From contig NZ_JACCFJ010000001.1 in assembly GCF_013410345.1 (NCBI RefSeq), positions 868,001 through 932,000 on the forward strand: a DNA stretch of 64,000 nucleotides, given 5' to 3'. The position numbers and the translations under genes are program-made. The stretch comes from Saccharopolyspora hordei. GTDB taxonomy: Bacteria; Actinomycetota; Actinomycetes; Mycobacteriales; Pseudonocardiaceae. Numbering within the stretch: the first letter of the stretch is position 1; each line of letters begins with the position of its first letter. Below, piece by piece: positions 63,559 through 64,000 of this stretch. The notes beneath the pieces are model-generated. The model saw only the letters and a program-made list of their open reading frames with translations. It was not told where the DNA came from and searched no databases.

Positions 63559-64000
63559 TCCGCACCGGAGCTGGCGGCGCACGGCGAGCGGGTGCTGCGC
63601 CACCTCGTCGAGGTGGTCGCGCACGACGTGCCGGGCACCAGCGACGTCGGTGCCCCGAGCCCGTTCGAGGCGGTTCCGGGGCACCGGGCCGAACCACCCG
63701 CGTCCGTGGACGTGTTGTCCCGCTCGACCGCGTCGCCGCCGGTGGGCGCCCGGTGCCGGTGCTGCTGCACGTGGCGGTGCACGGGCCCGGGGTCGTGACC
63801 CGCCGGCCCGAGCGGCCCTGCGCGGCCGACCCGCCGGTCGTCGTCGAGCACTGCGACCGGCAGGTCCGCCCGGACGGGTCCGTCGTCGTGGACCGCACCA
63901 CCCGGCACCCGGTCTGGGGCGCCCGACCGCGAAGCCACGCACGACCGGGTCGACGGCTCGGTCGTGACGGTCCGCGCGTCCCTCGGCGGCACCCGGCCGG
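63559..64000 (+). pseudogene. Frameshifted coding remnant downstream of the broken sigma gene
   Basis: Right after the break, coding-like sequence continues in shifting frames: SAPELAAHGERVLRHLVEVVAHDVPG, then, after a shift at about 63720, LDRVAAGGRPVPVLLHVAVHGPG and PPVVVEHCDRQVRPDGSVVVDRTTRHPVWG. After another shift near 63920, REATHDRVDGSVVTVRASLGG runs to the window end. These may be one decayed protein of unknown function. The window ends inside it. Confidence 0.5.

Overview
This window is chromosomal DNA from a high-GC actinobacterium. Third-position G/C bias is extreme, GTG/TTG starts are common, and many genes look leaderless. The gene order rpsR-rplI-dnaB, then dcd, dnaK-grpE-dnaJ-hspR, clpB, pyrE, fba, a DUF3151 gene and purA resembles the first ~0.4 Mb of mycobacterial chromosomes. 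Gene content (Type VII substrates, SigE-type sigma factors, a DasR-like site, SSI protease inhibitor) points to Pseudonocardiales, possibly Saccharopolyspora-like; the genus is inferred. Most of the window is ordinary core genome. No rRNA operon, CRISPR array, prophage or IS element was seen.

Layout. 0-4 kb: end of rpsR, rplI, a cluster of DnaA-box-like sequences, and dnaB split by a large class 3 intein. 3.8-7.4 kb: accessory block of two methyltransferases, a TetR regulator and a shortened threonyl-tRNA synthetase paralogue. Ahead of the paralogue lies what looks like a threonine attenuator. 7.4-17.9 kb: LCP cell-wall protein, AhpD-like protein, subtilisin inhibitor, tRNA-Gly(CCC), dcd, sugar porter, large Fe-S membrane oxidoreductase, an SMR/TetR pair and two envelope proteins. 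18-34 kb: heat-shock locus dnaK-grpE-dnaJ-hspR, type II flavohaemoprotein, two MarR regulators, an MFS exporter fused to beta-sandwich repeats plus a YceI protein, an alanine/sodium symporter and clpB. HspR operators (HAIR) sit before both dnaK and clpB.

34-54 kb: MFS/TetR pair, SDR, pyrE, rRNA/tRNA methyltransferase, DedA, nagA plus ROK kinase behind a DasR-like site, SigE-family sigma factor, fba, FUSC-like protein, secreted HNH nuclease, purA, CPA1 antiporter, glycerophosphodiesterase and purD. 54-64 kb: two-gene WXG-type secretion substrate locus (the second carries a lytic transglycosylase domain), aminotransferase, HAD, threonine aldolase, a sigma/membrane-partner pair and a Gdx-like SMR/TetR pair. 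The end of the window is decayed: an ABC exporter remnant, a sigma factor lacking region 4, and frameshifted fragments.

The most interesting points are the Thr-Thr-Thr leader peptide and hairpin before the extra ThrRS, the helically phased DnaA boxes before dnaB, the Walker-A class 3 intein with a Cys-rich insert, two families of intergenic palindromes repeated in the window, the MFS/beta-sandwich/YceI module, and the WXG-SLT fusion.
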